A stretch of DNA of 64,000 nucleotides from Breoghania sp. (GCF_030066895.1 NZ_JASJAV010000004.1:62001-126000), one strand, 5' to 3'; counted from the first letter of the stretch, positions 29,165 to 39,666 are shown. Numbers and translations: made by a program. The notes: generated from the sequence alone by a model not told the origin.

Positions 29165-30445
29165 ATGACGACCAAGGCAAAGGCGCTTTCAGTAGCATAT
29201 CGTACAGACCGCTCCACGCCCTCCGCCCCCGACGGGAATGGCGAGGACCAGGGAGAAGAGGTGGCGCGCACTGCAGCTGACGATCAGTCCGCCGTCGCGA
29301 AATCGGGCTCTGCAGAAGCTTCGTCCGGCGAGGCCACTACTCAGAAGCGGAAAAAGGGGGCACTCCCGAGCGCGGGGGTAAGGCGCGTCTTGTGCTGCTT
29401 GTCCTGCTCGCAGGCGGGCTTGGTTTCGGCGCGTATTGAGAGTTACTCGTGGTGGACACACGGCCGCTTTTTCGAGACGACCGATGACGCCTATGTCAGT
29501 GCGGATATCACCACGGTTCTGTCGAAGGTTTCCGGCCATGTCGAGGCCGTTGGGGTCGCGGACAATCAGGCGGTCAATCTGGCGACGTGCTGGTTCGGCT
29601 TGATGACGGCGACTACTGTCTCGCCGTTCGCTCTGCCGAAGACGGGATCGCCACGGCGAAGGCGACGGTTGCGCGCACCGACAAGCAGATAACCGCAGGC
29701 CAGGCCAGAGTGGACCAGGCCAAGGCAGCTATCGATGCCGCTCAGGTCAATTTCGGCATGGCCCAGACGGATTACAATCGCCAGAAGCGTCTCGTTGAGA
29801 CGGATACGGCCAGTCAGTCGGCACTCGATTCCGCGCAGGTCCATATCAAGGAGATGCGCGCGGACGTGGCCTCGATGAAGGCCTCCGTCACGCTGGCGCT
29901 TGCCAAATATCGAGGTTCTGGACGCCCAGCGCGCGGAAGTGGTTCAGGCGGTCTGTACGGCCGAGACCGCACTTGCCAAGGCCCATCGCGATCTTGAGTT
30001 CACGGTCTCCGCGCCCCCATCGACGGGGTCGTCGGCAACCGCGCGGCCGAGGTCGGCAACTTCCTGCAGGCGGGCAGCCGCATTGCCTCGATGGTTCCGC
30101 TTCAAAAGGTCTATGTGGACGCGAATTTCAAGGAGATCCAGCTTGAGGGAATCGAGCCGGGGGCCAAGGTTGATATCGAAGTCGACGCCTTTCTCGGTGA
30201 GCCGATCCACGGCACGGTGGAGAGCATCTCTCCGGCAACGGGCGTGGTCTTTTCGCTTCTTCCGCCCGAAAACGCGACGGGCAATTTCACCAAGGTCGTT
30301 CAGCGCGTGCCGGTCCGCATCGCGGTTTCGTGGGCGGAGGCGGAGCGGGGGGCATCTGCGGGCGGGAATGTCTGTCGTAACCAGCGTCGACACGCGCACG
30401 GGCACGATTGCATCGCCTGCCAATGTCGCTAATCTGAGCCATTAA
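29165..30445 (+). pseudogene. HlyD/EmrA-type efflux membrane-fusion protein, many frameshifts
   Basis: Pieces in all three frames assemble into a membrane-fusion protein of an EmrAB-type pump: a cytoplasmic N-terminus, FFETTDDAYVSADITTVLSKVSGHVEAV (biotinyl-lipoyl-like domain), LVRLDDGDYCLAV, a coiled-coil hairpin rich in Ala/Gln/Lys, VVGNRAAEVGNFLQAG and FLGEPIHGTVESISPATG. Breaks are visible in the membrane segment near 29375, near 29585, 29905, 30018 and 30350. It cannot make a functional protein. It would have bridged the inner-membrane transporter to an outer-membrane channel. Confidence 0.82.
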
Positions 30446-30457
30446 GGCGGTCTGCTC

Positions 30458-31388
30458 ATGACCAACCGGACTACAGCCGCGCCCGCTGAGGACGAGCATA
30501 TTGACGGCCGCAAGCTGTTCACCTCTTCATGTGCATGGTGTTCGGTATGTCCATGGCGATCCTGGATATCCGGATCATCTCCGGCCTGAGCGCGTCGTCG
30601 GATGAAATTCCCTGGGTACAGACGAGCTATCTGATCGCGGAAGTCGTGATGATTCTGCTGTCTGGATATCTGTCGCGGATGCTGTCGACCCGGTGGATGT
30701 TCGCGATTTCCGCCGGCGGCTTCACCGCCATGAGCCTGTTGTGCTCGACGGCGACGAGACGATCGATGAAATGATCGTCTATCGTGCACTGCAGGGGGCT
30801 TTATCGGCGGCGGCATGATCCCGACGGTTTTCGCCTCCGCCTACCTGATCTTCCCACGGGCTAAGTTCAATATTGTCTTGCCGTTGATCGGATTGGTGGC
30901 GACGATCGGGCCCACGCTTGGCGGCTATCTGACGGAATTCTTCTTTTGGCACTGGCTGTTCCTGATCAACGTCGTGCCTGGTCTGTTCGTCACCATCACA
31001 GCGGTTCTCCTGATCGACTTCGATGAACCGGATTTCTCGCTGTTCCATGGGTGAAGAGCCAATTGTCGATCTCAGGGCCTTTTCCGACACGAACTTCACC
31101 ATGGGCAGCATCTTCAGCTTCATCATGGGTATTGGGCTTTACGGGCTGACCTATCTCTATCCGGTCTATCTGGCGGCGATCCGCGACTACAACGCGCTCC
31201 AGATCGGCGAGACCATGTTCGTCTCGGGCGCGGCGATGTTTTTCTTGCTGCTCCGCTGGCTGGGCGGCTGATGTCGATTCTCGATCCGTGTGCCATGGTG
31301 GGGCTCGGCGGCTTCGCGGGATTTGCGGTCGGCATCTGGATGATCACCGGCGTCACGAAAGACTGGGATTTCTGGGAGCTATTCATTC
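30458..31388 (+). pseudogene. DHA2-type MFS efflux permease (EmrB-like), internally deleted and 3' truncated
   Basis: The start is 12 bases past emrA. EmrB-type pieces are present: FMAILDI-like MAILDIRIISGLSASSDEIPWVQTSYLIAEVV, the motif-A-like region near LSRMLSTRW, IPTVFASAYLIFP, WHWLFLINVVPGLF, and later EEPIVDLRAFSDTNFT and GLYGLTYLYPVYLAAIRDYNALQIGE. Several stretches are missing, notably near 30575, near 31050 (the central helices) and after GVTKDWDFWELF. The frame also changes near 30520, 30755 and 31050. The 3' end runs into a recX-like fragment, so about one third of the protein is absent. Confidence 0.8.
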
Positions 31389-31562
31389 CGCACCTATGCG
31401 GAGACGCGCACATACAGTCTGCGCCGCCGTGGAGCCTCCCGTCGTCAGGTCGCCGCGAAATTGGCGACCAAGGGTGTCGAGAACGCGCTGATCAGGCGTG
31501 TGATCGAAGAGGATTATACGAACGAGGTCCAGGCTTCGGCTTCGACGTGGCACGTGACGTGA
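31389..31562 (+). pseudogene. RecX-like fragment joined to the emrB remnant
   Basis: About 57 codons read RTYAETRTYSLRRRGASRRQ, then AAKLATKGVENALI and RRVIEEDYTNEVQA, which resembles the C-terminal half of alphaproteobacterial RecX, an inhibitor of RecA filaments. It has no start codon of its own and abuts the broken emrB end, so a deletion probably joined the two. It ends at TGA without the usual basic C-terminal tail. The family call rests on pattern memory and is moderate. Confidence 0.5.
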
Positions 31563-32401
31563 TCGAAGGTCGGGTCGACGATGTGTCGTGACGTGACGAA
31601 TGCGAAAATCGATGTGGCTCGGCGGGGTGTTGCACGTCGCTAAGCCGTTTATAATATTCCATAATATATCTTATGCGTATTATATGTGAGACAAAGCAGA
31701 GGTGTGCCGATAATGTAATGTGTGGATCGGGTCGCTCCCTGCGCACTGGTTTATCCCCTCATGATGTAGCCGCATAGGCCAACCAACGTGGTCCGTCGTC
31801 TCCGGCTATCTACCGTGCACGCGGGATCTACGTGCGTCCTGGAGCTCCGCTGTGTCTGATGGATGGCGCTGCCGCCCGGCAGCCGATACCGATGCATCTC
31901 ACTGCGACGGACGGCCTCCATCGCGTCCGGTACCTTTCCCATCGATCATCCGCTTGCGCTTTGGCTGAGATGTTCCGACCTGACGATTGATCCGGCGCCG
32001 GATATTCAATTGCTCCCGGACAGCCTCTTGATGCGACGGGCGCCAAGCCACGCCGATGTCCCGTCCGTGCGGCTTTCTTCTCCGAAAGACATCGCGCGTG
32101 ATTGCAGTCAGCAATGGCAAATGTCGGCAATTGAACGCCCACTGTTCTGATTCCATGCCGTAACGGTCGGTGTATTTGCCGGAACTGTGCATAACTATCT
32201 ATTTGATATCATTTCCGCAACGGTACTCGTGACATTTCGGATACAGCAAATCGCAATAGCTTATCCGGACAAAAGCGTCGGGGTTGACCGGTACTATTTG
32301 CACGGTCTCCATAGTGAGTTGTAAGTCCGTTCAATCTCTCCAGCCATCTCGCGCCTGAACCCCGGCTGTCTTTCCGAGTAAGCGCCGTCGATCATCCGGA
32401 A
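31563..32401. other. 840-base region without a recognisable gene
   Basis: No frame gives a family I know. Short open stretches on both strands lack ribosome sites and conserved motifs. Bases 31650-31700 are strikingly AT-rich (ttataatattccataatatatc) and could hold a promoter; 32180-32300 is also AT-richer than average. It lies between two eroded loci and may be decayed coding sequence. Confidence 0.5.
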
Positions 32402-32434
32402 ATGTGGTTGGGACAGTCTGAGACGCAACAACAA

Positions 32435-33571
32435 ATGACTTCCCCACATCTGTCCATTCATCCGTACGCGGCGCACGCGGTCGGCTTTACCTTGACCCTC
32501 GGTGCGGCGGCGCTCGTTTGCCAGCCGGCGCTCGCCGAAATGAGGCGTACGGTCAATACGTCGACATTGTCGGCCGGATCCCATATCGGTGACGTGAACT
32601 CCGCGGCGGCCACATATGAAGCGAAAGAGGCGGGGACTGATATGCCGCCTTCGACGGTGCGGCTATACATATACAGCCGGGAGCAACGGCATCACGCTGA
32701 ACTATACCGCCCCCCTCTCCTCCGCCGATTTCAGCAAACGCACCGATGCCGCTTTTTCCGCGCTGGGGTTTGCGGACGACGGAAAAGCTTCGAGTGCTGC
32801 GCCGGATAGTCCGTGGAATGTCTGGGCTAGTCTGCGCGGATCCTGGCTGAGCGATTCCGTTGACAGTCATCAGATCAATGCGACAGTCGGCGTCGGATAC
32901 AAGATCCTGCCGAACCTCGTCATCGGCTCCTACACCGGATACGAGAACTTCGACTACGATTTTGGAGCTACCACGACCACGGTTCACAGCGAAGGTGACG
33001 GCGGATCGGTGGGCGCCTATGCGGGCTGGCGGCTTTCCGAGACGGTTCGTCTCGACGGCATGGTCGGTTGGAGCGGTCTTTCGTATGACGTGTCCACCGA
33101 TCTGGGCGACGCGAGCTACGATGCCTCGCGCTGGACGGCGTCCGGCAAGCTCAGCGACACCTATGATCTCGGCGGGTTCAAACTCAGCCCCAGCGCATCG
33201 TTGTATGTGTTCTGGGAAGATCAGGATTCCTACACCGACAGTAATTCGACCGATCACGATGAGCTGGATTTCTACATCGGTCGCGCGTCCTTCGGCGGGA
33301 AGATCAGCAAGGGCTTTGCGTTGACCAATACACTTCTCGCCGCCCCGTATATCTTGCTGCCTATGGTGATTGGCGCTTCTTCAGCGACGATGCCGAAATC
33401 ACCGAGATCGCGGATACCGGTCTGGAAGACAGCTGGTCGGCGCGGTTCGGCACCGGTTTTTCGGTGACGGCCACGAATGAGCTCAACATTTCGCTCGGCG
33501 GTGAAGTCCGCGGCGTTGGGCAGGATACGCAGATCTGGTCTGCTTCGGGACGCATCGGGTTGACGTTATGA
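32435..33571 (+). pseudogene. Outer-membrane beta-barrel (autotransporter-type) protein, frameshifted
   Basis: It begins with a signal peptide (HAVGFTLTLGAAALVCQPALA) and ends with a beta-barrel domain of alternating hydrophobic and aromatic strands: WNVWASLRGSWLSD, GYKILPNLVIGSYTGYENFDYDF, GAYAGWRLSETVRLDGMVGWSG, LSPSASLYVFWEDQDSYTDS, ending SGRIGLTL. Frames change near 32655 (between the linker and the barrel) and near 33357 (native reading PYI-AYGDWRFFSDDAEIT). There is no room for a large passenger; the original was probably a short barrel protein. A good terminator follows. Confidence 0.72.
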
Positions 33572-33592
33572 GCAAACCGTCAGGAATTCGAT

Positions 33593-33620
33593 AAAGGTCG
33601 GCAATCTGCCGGCCTTTTTT
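33593..33620 (+). terminator. Rho-independent terminator after the beta-barrel gene
   Basis: ggtcggca pairs with tgccggcc (one G-T pair) around a 3-base loop and runs into six T residues, 22 bases past the stop. Confidence 0.85.
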
Positions 33621-33730
33621 CGTTTGGCGACGGATTTTGGTGCCGCGACTGACGATCCTCATTGTGGAGAGATTTGCGACGGTCTATCGGCGGGGTAAAT
33701 ATATTCACAAAATATCATGTGAGGACTCCG

Positions 33731-34685
33731 ATGCCCATGACTGCCGTCGCCCATGAGCATGCCGTCGCCGAACCCCACCTCAAGAATTTCCCGGTGAGTT
33801 TCTTTGCCGTGGTTATGGGACTGGCGGGGCTAACCCTCGCCACGCAACGTCTGGAGCACACGTTCGGTGGCAGCGCACTCGTTCCTTTGACGTTGCTCGG
33901 GATCACCATCCTGGCCTTCATCGTGATCGCTGTGTTCTACGGCACGAAGGCCGCGTGATACCCGGATGCGATCGTCTGGGAATGGAACCATCCGGTCCGC
34001 ATCAGCTTCTTTCCCGCCATTTCCATCAGCCTGATCCTGATCGGTACGGCCATGGCTCGCGTTGCCCCCGGCTCGATGGCCGTGACGATCTGGGGTATCG
34101 GCACCGTGCTTCATCTGATCGGAACGCTTGCCGTCGTCTCCGCGTGGATCGGGCATCGCCCCTTCGAAGTCGTTCACATCAATCCGGCGTGGTTTATTCC
34201 AGCCGTTGGCAACATATTCGTTCCGGTCGCCGGTGTCGGCTTCGGGTTTACCGAGATCTGTTGGTTCTTCTTCTCCGTCGGTCTGCTTTGCTGGATCGTG
34301 CTGCTGCCCGCCAAGCTGATGCCGCCCCTGGTGATCCTCATCGCCCCGCCGGCCGTCGGTTTCATCGCCTATCTGCAGTTCACCGGTACGCTCGATCCCT
34401 TCACGCGCATTCTCTATTACGCCGCCACCCCGTTCTTCCTGATCATCGCCATGCAGATCACCAAGCTCGGGCGCCTGGCCTATACGCTTGTCCTGGTGGG
34501 CGTATTCCTTCCCCATCGCGGCTTTCACGATCGCAACGCTCTTCTATGCCGATCTCGCACATTCCGCCTTTTATCGCGGGCTGGGCGTCGATCTCTTCTG
34601 CCTGCTGGTCTGCGTGATTCTTCTGTTGATCGTAAGGACCGTTCAGGCTGCGCGGGCCGGCCAGATCTGCGTGCCCGAGGGCTAG
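33731..34685 (+). pseudogene. TDT/SLAC1-type anion or tellurite-resistance channel, broken
   Basis: A ten-helix TehA/SLAC1 family membrane protein: NFPVSFFAVVMGLAGLTLA at the N-terminus, then NPAWFIPAVGN and PPAVGFIAYL. Lesions: TGA at 33956-33958 (KAA-stop-YPDAIVWEW), loss of about a dozen residues between WIVLL and PAKLMPPL, and an extra T near 34490 (native reading LSWWAYSFPIAAFTIA). The joined product would be about 315 residues. The ATG follows a tgaggac ribosome site. Substrates of this family range from tellurite and sulfite to C4-dicarboxylates; none can be assigned. Confidence 0.83.
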
Positions 34686-34736
34686 TGGGAGAAGCGCCTT
34701 GTGGCCTCGTCGCTGGGCGCGACGTTTGATAAGCTT

Positions 34737-34756
34737 TGGGGGACTCATTTCCCCCA
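34737..34756. terminator. Hairpin between the TDT remnant and mazG
   Basis: tggggg / ccccca with an 8-base loop lies about 50 bases past the TDT stop and 20 bases before mazG. It is weakly U-rich downstream at best, so it may be a terminator or a leader hairpin for mazG. Confidence 0.4.
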
Positions 34757-34775
34757 TTACCATTGGACGCATCCC

Positions 34776-35615
34776 ATGCAGCCTTCCCGCGATATTTCCC
34801 GCCTGATTGAAATCATGGCGGCGCTCCGTCAGCCCGAAACGGGGTGCCCGTGGGACGTGGAGCAGACGTTCGAGACGATTGCGCCCTACACCATTGAAGA
34901 AGCCTATGAAGTCGCCGACGCGATCCATCGCGGCGATCCGTTAGACCTGTGCGAGGAGCTGGGGGATCTCCTGCTTCAAGTCGTCTATCACGCCCGCATG
35001 GCGGAAGAGGAAGGTAAGTTCGCGTTCCCGGATGTCGTGGAAGCTGTCACCACCAAGATGATCCGTCGGCATCCGCACGTTTTCGGCGATGTCGAAGCCC
35101 GTAATGCGGGCATGGTCAAGGGCCTGTGGGAGAGGATCAAGTCGGAGGAAAAGCGCGAACGGGCGGAGCGACGTGCCGCCGCGGGGCTTGAGGACAAGGC
35201 GTCGGGGCTTCTCGATGGGGTGACGCACGCCCTGCCCGCCTTAATGGAAGCAGAAAAGCTGCAGAAACAGGCTTCAAAGGTCGGGTTTGATTGGGGAAAG
35301 CCCGGCCCTGTCATCGCGAAGATTTGCGAGGAACTCGATGAACTGGAGGTCGAAATTGCGGCTGCCGGAGGGGACGCCACGCCCGGCATGGAAGATGAAC
35401 TCGGCGATGTGCTGTTCGCGGTCGCCAATCTCGCGCGGCACCTGAAACTGGAGCCGGAAAAAGTCCTTGCTGGAACCAACCGGAAGTTCCGCCGGCGGTT
35501 CGCGGCTATTGAAGACAGCGCGAGAACCAACGGCAAAACGCTTGACGACATGAGCCTCGATGAGATGGAGGCCGTCTGGCAGGACGCGAAGGAAAAGGAA
35601 CACGCGGCCGAGTAG
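34776..35615 (+). CDS. mazG: Nucleoside triphosphate pyrophosphohydrolase
   Basis: A 279-residue two-domain MazG. Each half carries the EExxE...ExxD metal signature (TIEEAYEVADAI with EELGDLLLQVVYHARMA; KICEELDELEVEI with EDELGDVLFAVANLAR). It hydrolyses NTPs to NMP and pyrophosphate and clears abnormal nucleotides. ATG at 34776 gives the usual start RLIEIMAALRQPETGCPWD. It is convergent with hflX, with only 10 bases between the stops. Intact. Confidence 0.94.
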   Translation: MQPSRDISRLIEIMAALRQPETGCPWDVEQTFETIAPYTIEEAYEVADAIHRGDPLDLCEELGDLLLQVVYHARMAEEEGKFAFPDVVEAVTTKMIRRHPHVFGDVEARNAGMVKGLWERIKSEEKRERAERRAAAGLEDKASGLLDGVTHALPALMEAEKLQKQASKVGFDWGKPGPVIAKICEELDELEVEIAAAGGDATPGMEDELGDVLFAVANLARHLKLEPEKVLAGTNRKFRRRFAAIEDSARTNGKTLDDMSLDEMEAVWQDAKEKEHAAE

Positions 35616-35625
35616 GCCGCGCGCG

Positions 35626-37005
35626 CTACTTCACAGTCGCGATCTGCCCGGCAAAACGCTGCCGGAACCGTCCGAGCGCCTTTTCCGGCACACGAACACG
35701 AAGGTTCATGATGCCGTCATGCTCGTCGCGTGACAGGACTTCCGTGGAACGATAAAGCCACGCAAGCTCCTCCCCGTCAGTGACCGGCAAGTGCAGGTCC
35801 ACGATCTCACGTCCCGCGGTCAGAAGCGTTTCGATCCGCTCCAGCAGGGCGGGCACGCCCTCTCCCGTCAGAGCCGAGACAGCAACCGCTTCCTCTCTCC
35901 CGTCTGGGTGTGGGTGAGCAAACCTTCGCGGTTTTCAGGCGGAAGCCTGTCTATCTTGTTCCGGACTTCGACGATCCGGGTGCCATCCTTCGGGGACACG
36001 CCGAGATGTTCCAGCGTCACGGCGACGTCGGCGGCTTGAGCGGTGCTGTCCTCATGGCTGATATCGCGAACATGGAGGATCAGATCCGCTTCCAGCACCT
36101 CTTCAAGCGTTGCGTGGAACGCGGCGACGAGATGCGTCGGCAGATCGGAGATGAAGCCCACGGTATCGGACAGCATCACATCCATGCCGTGCGGCAAGGT
36201 AATCTTGCGCAAGGTCGGATCGAGCGTTGCGAAAAGCAGGTTCTCCGCCATCACATGCACCTTGGTGAGCCGGTTGAACAGCGTGGACTTTCCGGCGTTC
36301 GTGTAGCCAACGAGCGCAACGATGGGGTGCGGACCTTGCGACGCTGCTCGCGGTGGAGCGTGCGGGTGCGGGTACCTGCTCCAGCTCCTTCTCCAGCTTC
36401 GTGATGAGTTTCTGAATGATCCGGCGATCGACCTCGATCTGCGTTTCGCCGAAGCCACCGATGAAGCCCAGCGAACCGCGCTGGCGCTCCAGATGGGTTC
36501 AGGAGCGCACGAGCCGCGATTTCTGCCACGTGAGATGGGCCAGTTCCACCTGGAGTCGGCCTTCTTTCGCGCGCGCGTTCGCCGAAGATTTCGAGGATCA
36601 ATCCGGTACGGTCCAGCACCTTGGCACCCCAGGCCCGCTCCGGATTTCTCTGCTGGACGGGGGATAGCACATGGTCGACCACCACGAGGCTGGCGCCTTC
36701 GGTTTTTACCAGAACGCCCAGCTCTTCCACCTTGCCGGTGCCAAAGAGCGTTGCAGGGCGCAACTCGCTGAGCCGCACGATGCAGGAATGGCGAATATCG
36801 AGAGAAATAGCGGCGGCGAGCCCGACAGCTTCTTCCAACCGGGCTTCCCCGGCGAGCCCCCTCTTCCTCACCCGATACCCGATCTCCGCCCAATCAGAAT
36901 TGGCACGACAACCAGTGCCGGCGTTCCATGGGCCACGCCGTCATCCGAGCCTTCCGTTTCCGGATCGCCCGTAGTGTCGGACTGCCGCCTGTCGACAGGT
37001 TTCAA
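35626..37005 (-). pseudogene. hflX: GTPase HflX, at least five lesions
   Basis: HflX is a ribosome-associated GTPase that helps rescue or split stalled ribosomes. The start is a TTG directly after the hfq stop. The recognisable pieces are ELRPATLFGTGKVEEL, VVVDHVLSPVQQRN, KLITKLEKELEQ, P-loop GYTNAGKSTLFN, G3 DTVGFISDLPTHL and G4 NKID. Lesions: sequence loss and a frame change near 36890, a change near 36555, TGA at 36499-36501 (RS-stop-THLER), frame changes near 36375 and 36330, and a break near 35860 before the last ~75 residues. It is dead while hfq and mazG on either side are clean. Confidence 0.87.
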
Positions 37006-37263
37006 TTAGCCTTGGGCCTTTTCCGTTTCGTCGTCGCTGGGATCGAACAGTTGAACCGGCTGGTTCGGCATGACGGTCGAGATAGCATGCTTGTAGACGA
37101 GTTGTGAATGACCATCCCGACGCAACAGCACGCAGAAATTATCAAACCACGTCACAACGCCCTGCAACTTAACACCGTTGACGAGAAAGATCGTCAGCGG
37201 AGTTTTCCCCTTACGAACATGATTGAGAAACGTATCCTGAAGATTTTGAGCGCGGTCTGCCAT
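37006..37263 (-). CDS. hfq: RNA chaperone Hfq
   Basis: An 85-residue Hfq with both Sm motifs: Sm1 [17 protein letters not shown] and Sm2 YKHAISTV. The distal-face and core residues look normal, and the C-terminus is short and acidic, as in other alphaproteobacteria. It forms a hexamer that pairs small RNAs with mRNAs. hflX follows directly on the same strand. Confidence 0.97.
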   Translation of the reverse strand: MADRAQNLQDTFLNHVRKGKTPLTIFLVNGVKLQGVVTWFDNFCVLLRRDGHSQLVYKHAISTVMPNQPVQLFDPSDDETEKAQG

Positions 37264-38193
37264 ACTTGTTATTTTCCTGTTCTACGCGGACGCGGCCACG
37301 GCGTCCTAGTCTTGTTACATGGATGCTTTTCGGACCATTGCCGGCCGTGTGCCGGACAAATGTGCCTTCGCGTTCAAAATCACCGGAAAGCCTGCCCCTT
37401 CATCTGAAAACAGGGCCTTCCGCCGTTCTGTAGATCCCGAAGATGTCCCGTGAGAACTGCCCCAGCCTTGCGTTTGGCAACCGAGTCTAACCTGCGGACG
37501 CAAGCTCCCCGAAAATCTCCGCGTCTTTTCTAGCGGCCGTGCGGTCGGTTCGTTGTGCCGGTTGACCTGTCAGCGAGCGTGTCCCGATGAGTCCGCATCT
37601 TCCGGCTTGTTTTCCCTCTGGTCGTGAGAATATTCCAACGGCTCCATACCACCGGTATCTGCTTCACGGATTGTCCGGATGTCTGCCCACATCCGTTTTC
37701 GTTGTTCAAATCGTGTACCGCTTGAATATCCACCCGTCATCGGCGCAAACGGCGAATACCAAACCTGAGCCGATCATAACGGAATTATTTCCGCATGCGA
37801 ATGCATCAACCGTGGCAATTTAAGCGTGTCGCCTACCTGGGTTCCACTGGCAATAAGGTTAAACAATAGTGACAATTCCTTGAACTTGGCTTTCGGTCTA
37901 ACGACCCACGCCCGCAAGGTGGCGCCCCAATCCGTTCGAATGATGCGGCGAAGGGCCTGCGGATGTAAAAGTCTTGCGTTATCCGTACCAATAGCAAAAT
38001 TCATATGATGATTCCAAGAAAAATGGCGCAAAATGTCGCACCGGATGCCGTGCTGCGGAACGCACCCTTTTGCGTACACATCCCCTGTCAAATAAACAAC
38101 ACGTGAAAATTACCAGTGTACTATACTGTACATAGTAGGCAAGTTTTCCACTTCTTTCCGGACGAATCGCAGGTTTGATCCGAACTCGAGCGA
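37264..38193. other. 930-base region without a recognisable gene between trkH and hfq
   Basis: It is AT-richer than its neighbours, especially 37700-38150. A minus-strand open stretch of about 75 codons from an ATG near 38009 has no recognised relatives by eye and no strong ribosome site. The hfq promoter should lie next to 37264. Possible content: decayed sequence or an unrecognised small RNA. Confidence 0.45.
38119..38137. promoter_or_regulatory. AT-rich palindrome tactat-N7-atagta
   Basis: Six-base arms flank actgtac, whose core gtac is itself palindromic. It is located 56 bases past the 3' end of trkH in the gene-poor spacer. It may be an operator or promoter element; no gene clearly depends on it. 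Confidence 0.3.
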
Positions 38194-39666
38194 TCAGCGC
38201 CGAAGCCAATAGGTTCGGTTCAGGGCTCCGAAAAGCGCGAGAACTTCGATACGACCGAAGATCATCAGCGCGCACAAGATGATCTTGGTGTGAGTATTGA
38301 AGTCCGAGTACCCCGGCCAGTGCGGCGCATCGATCGGCAACCACCCGCTCGAATAGAGCATTCCGATATTTGAGAAGGATGCAATCGCAGCGATCAGTGC
38401 CCCTTCGTAGTTTATGTTCTCCAAAGCCAAAGCCAGGGAACCGAGGGCGACGACGAAGATCGCGGCCACGAAGAAGCTCCAGATCGCTTTCATCAACTGG
38501 ATATCGTAAGCCTGCGACCCGAAGAAATGCGCAGGCCGGATCGCATGCGGATAGACGAGACGTCCAAGCTCCCGATAGGCCTGAATAGCCATGCCGCCGA
38601 CCCGGTAATGCTTCAGCCCGCCGGCCGTTGAGAAGGTGCCGCCGCCGGCAAAGGCGACGAACAGGACAAGCGTCAGCGGCAGGACGGCAAAGCCCGCTTC
38701 ACGCACTTCAAATCCCGTGGTGGTGACAAGGGAGATCGCGGTGAAAAGCCCTTCGCGCAGGGCCTGCCAGGGACTGAGGGCGGAAGAAGATCCGGCGGCG
38801 CGGAAGAGGACGGCCGCATAGAGTAATCCAAGTACGGCGCCAACGATGATCACCGAATAGCTTTCGCGATGCTGTCGAAGCATCTGCATGCGGCCCAGCA
38901 GAACCATCCGCTGCCACAGAATACTGGTCGCGCCGATGAGCATGAAGACCATCAGGACGATTTCCGCCATCGGGTTCGCATAGGAAGAGATCGTGCCGTT
39001 GATCGGCAGGAAGCCACCGGTGGAAACAGTGGAAAAAGACAGACACAGAGCGTCGAGTGGCCTGATTCCGGTCGCCATCAGCATGATGATGCAGGCAAGC
39101 GTCACGACGGTGTAGAAACCCGTGATGTCGCGCATCGCGGCCAGAACGCGTTGCCGATCGCGGTAGCCCTCGATGCCGACCAGCCGGATATATCGGTCCG
39201 GCAAGCCACCGGTACCGGCCGGGGCGGGAATCAGCGTCAATCCGAGCAGTGTGAGCAGACCGCCCATCCATTGCAGTTCGGCGCGCCAGGCAATCAGCGC
39301 GTAGGGCACGGTAGAGAGGTTGGTCAGAACCGTGCCGCCCGTCGTGGTCAGTCCGGAAACGGCCTCGAAAATCGCATCGCCGATTTTCAACCCACCGACG
39401 GTGAGGAACGGCAGAGCGCCGACGGCCGACAGCGTGATCCATGCGGCGACGAGAAGCACGTAGCTCTGCACCCGGTCAAACCGCTTGCGCCACCCGCGCA
39501 ATGCGACGGCCGATCCGGCAGCCACAAAGGCGACGAGCGCGGCGATCATCAGGAAATCGAGGGCGGCGGTCCCCTTCTCTTCCGCAGCCGCTACGGCGGC
39601 CGGCAGCGTCATGGCGCCGGCGAACACCAACAGCAGGAGCGAAAGGAAATAGAGGGTGCCGGTCAT
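38194..39666 (-). CDS. trkH: Trk system potassium uptake protein TrkH (ion-conducting subunit)
   Basis: A 490-residue membrane protein with the four-fold P-loop design of TrkH/KtrB. Filter loops are visible as GLTTTGGTVL, FSTVSTGGFLP, VTTTGFE and SFSNIGML. It imports K+ with gating by TrkA. It begins 18 bases after trkA ends, so the two form an operon. Intact. Confidence 0.92.
   Translation of the reverse strand: MTGTLYFLSLLLLVFAGAMTLPAAVAAAEEKGTAALDFLMIAALVAFVAAGSAVALRGWRKRFDRVQSYVLLVAAWITLSAVGALPFLTVGGLKIGDAIFEAVSGLTTTGGTVLTNLSTVPYALIAWRAELQWMGGLLTLLGLTLIPAPAGTGGLPDRYIRLVGIEGYRDRQRVLAAMRDITGFYTVVTLACIIMLMATGIRPLDALCLSFSTVSTGGFLPINGTISSYANPMAEIVLMVFMLIGATSILWQRMVLLGRMQMLRQHRESYSVIIVGAVLGLLYAAVLFRAAGSSSALSPWQALREGLFTAISLVTTTGFEVREAGFAVLPLTLVLFVAFAGGGTFSTAGGLKHYRVGGMAIQAYRELGRLVYPHAIRPAHFFGSQAYDIQLMKAIWSFFVAAIFVVALGSLALALENINYEGALIAAIASFSNIGMLYSSGWLPIDAPHWPGYSDFNTHTKIILCALMIFGRIEVLALFGALNRTYWLRR

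Noticed and set aside
31899..32192. 97-codon minus-strand open frame in the gene-poor region
   Set aside because: No ribosome site, motif or family resemblance; likely chance or decayed sequence.
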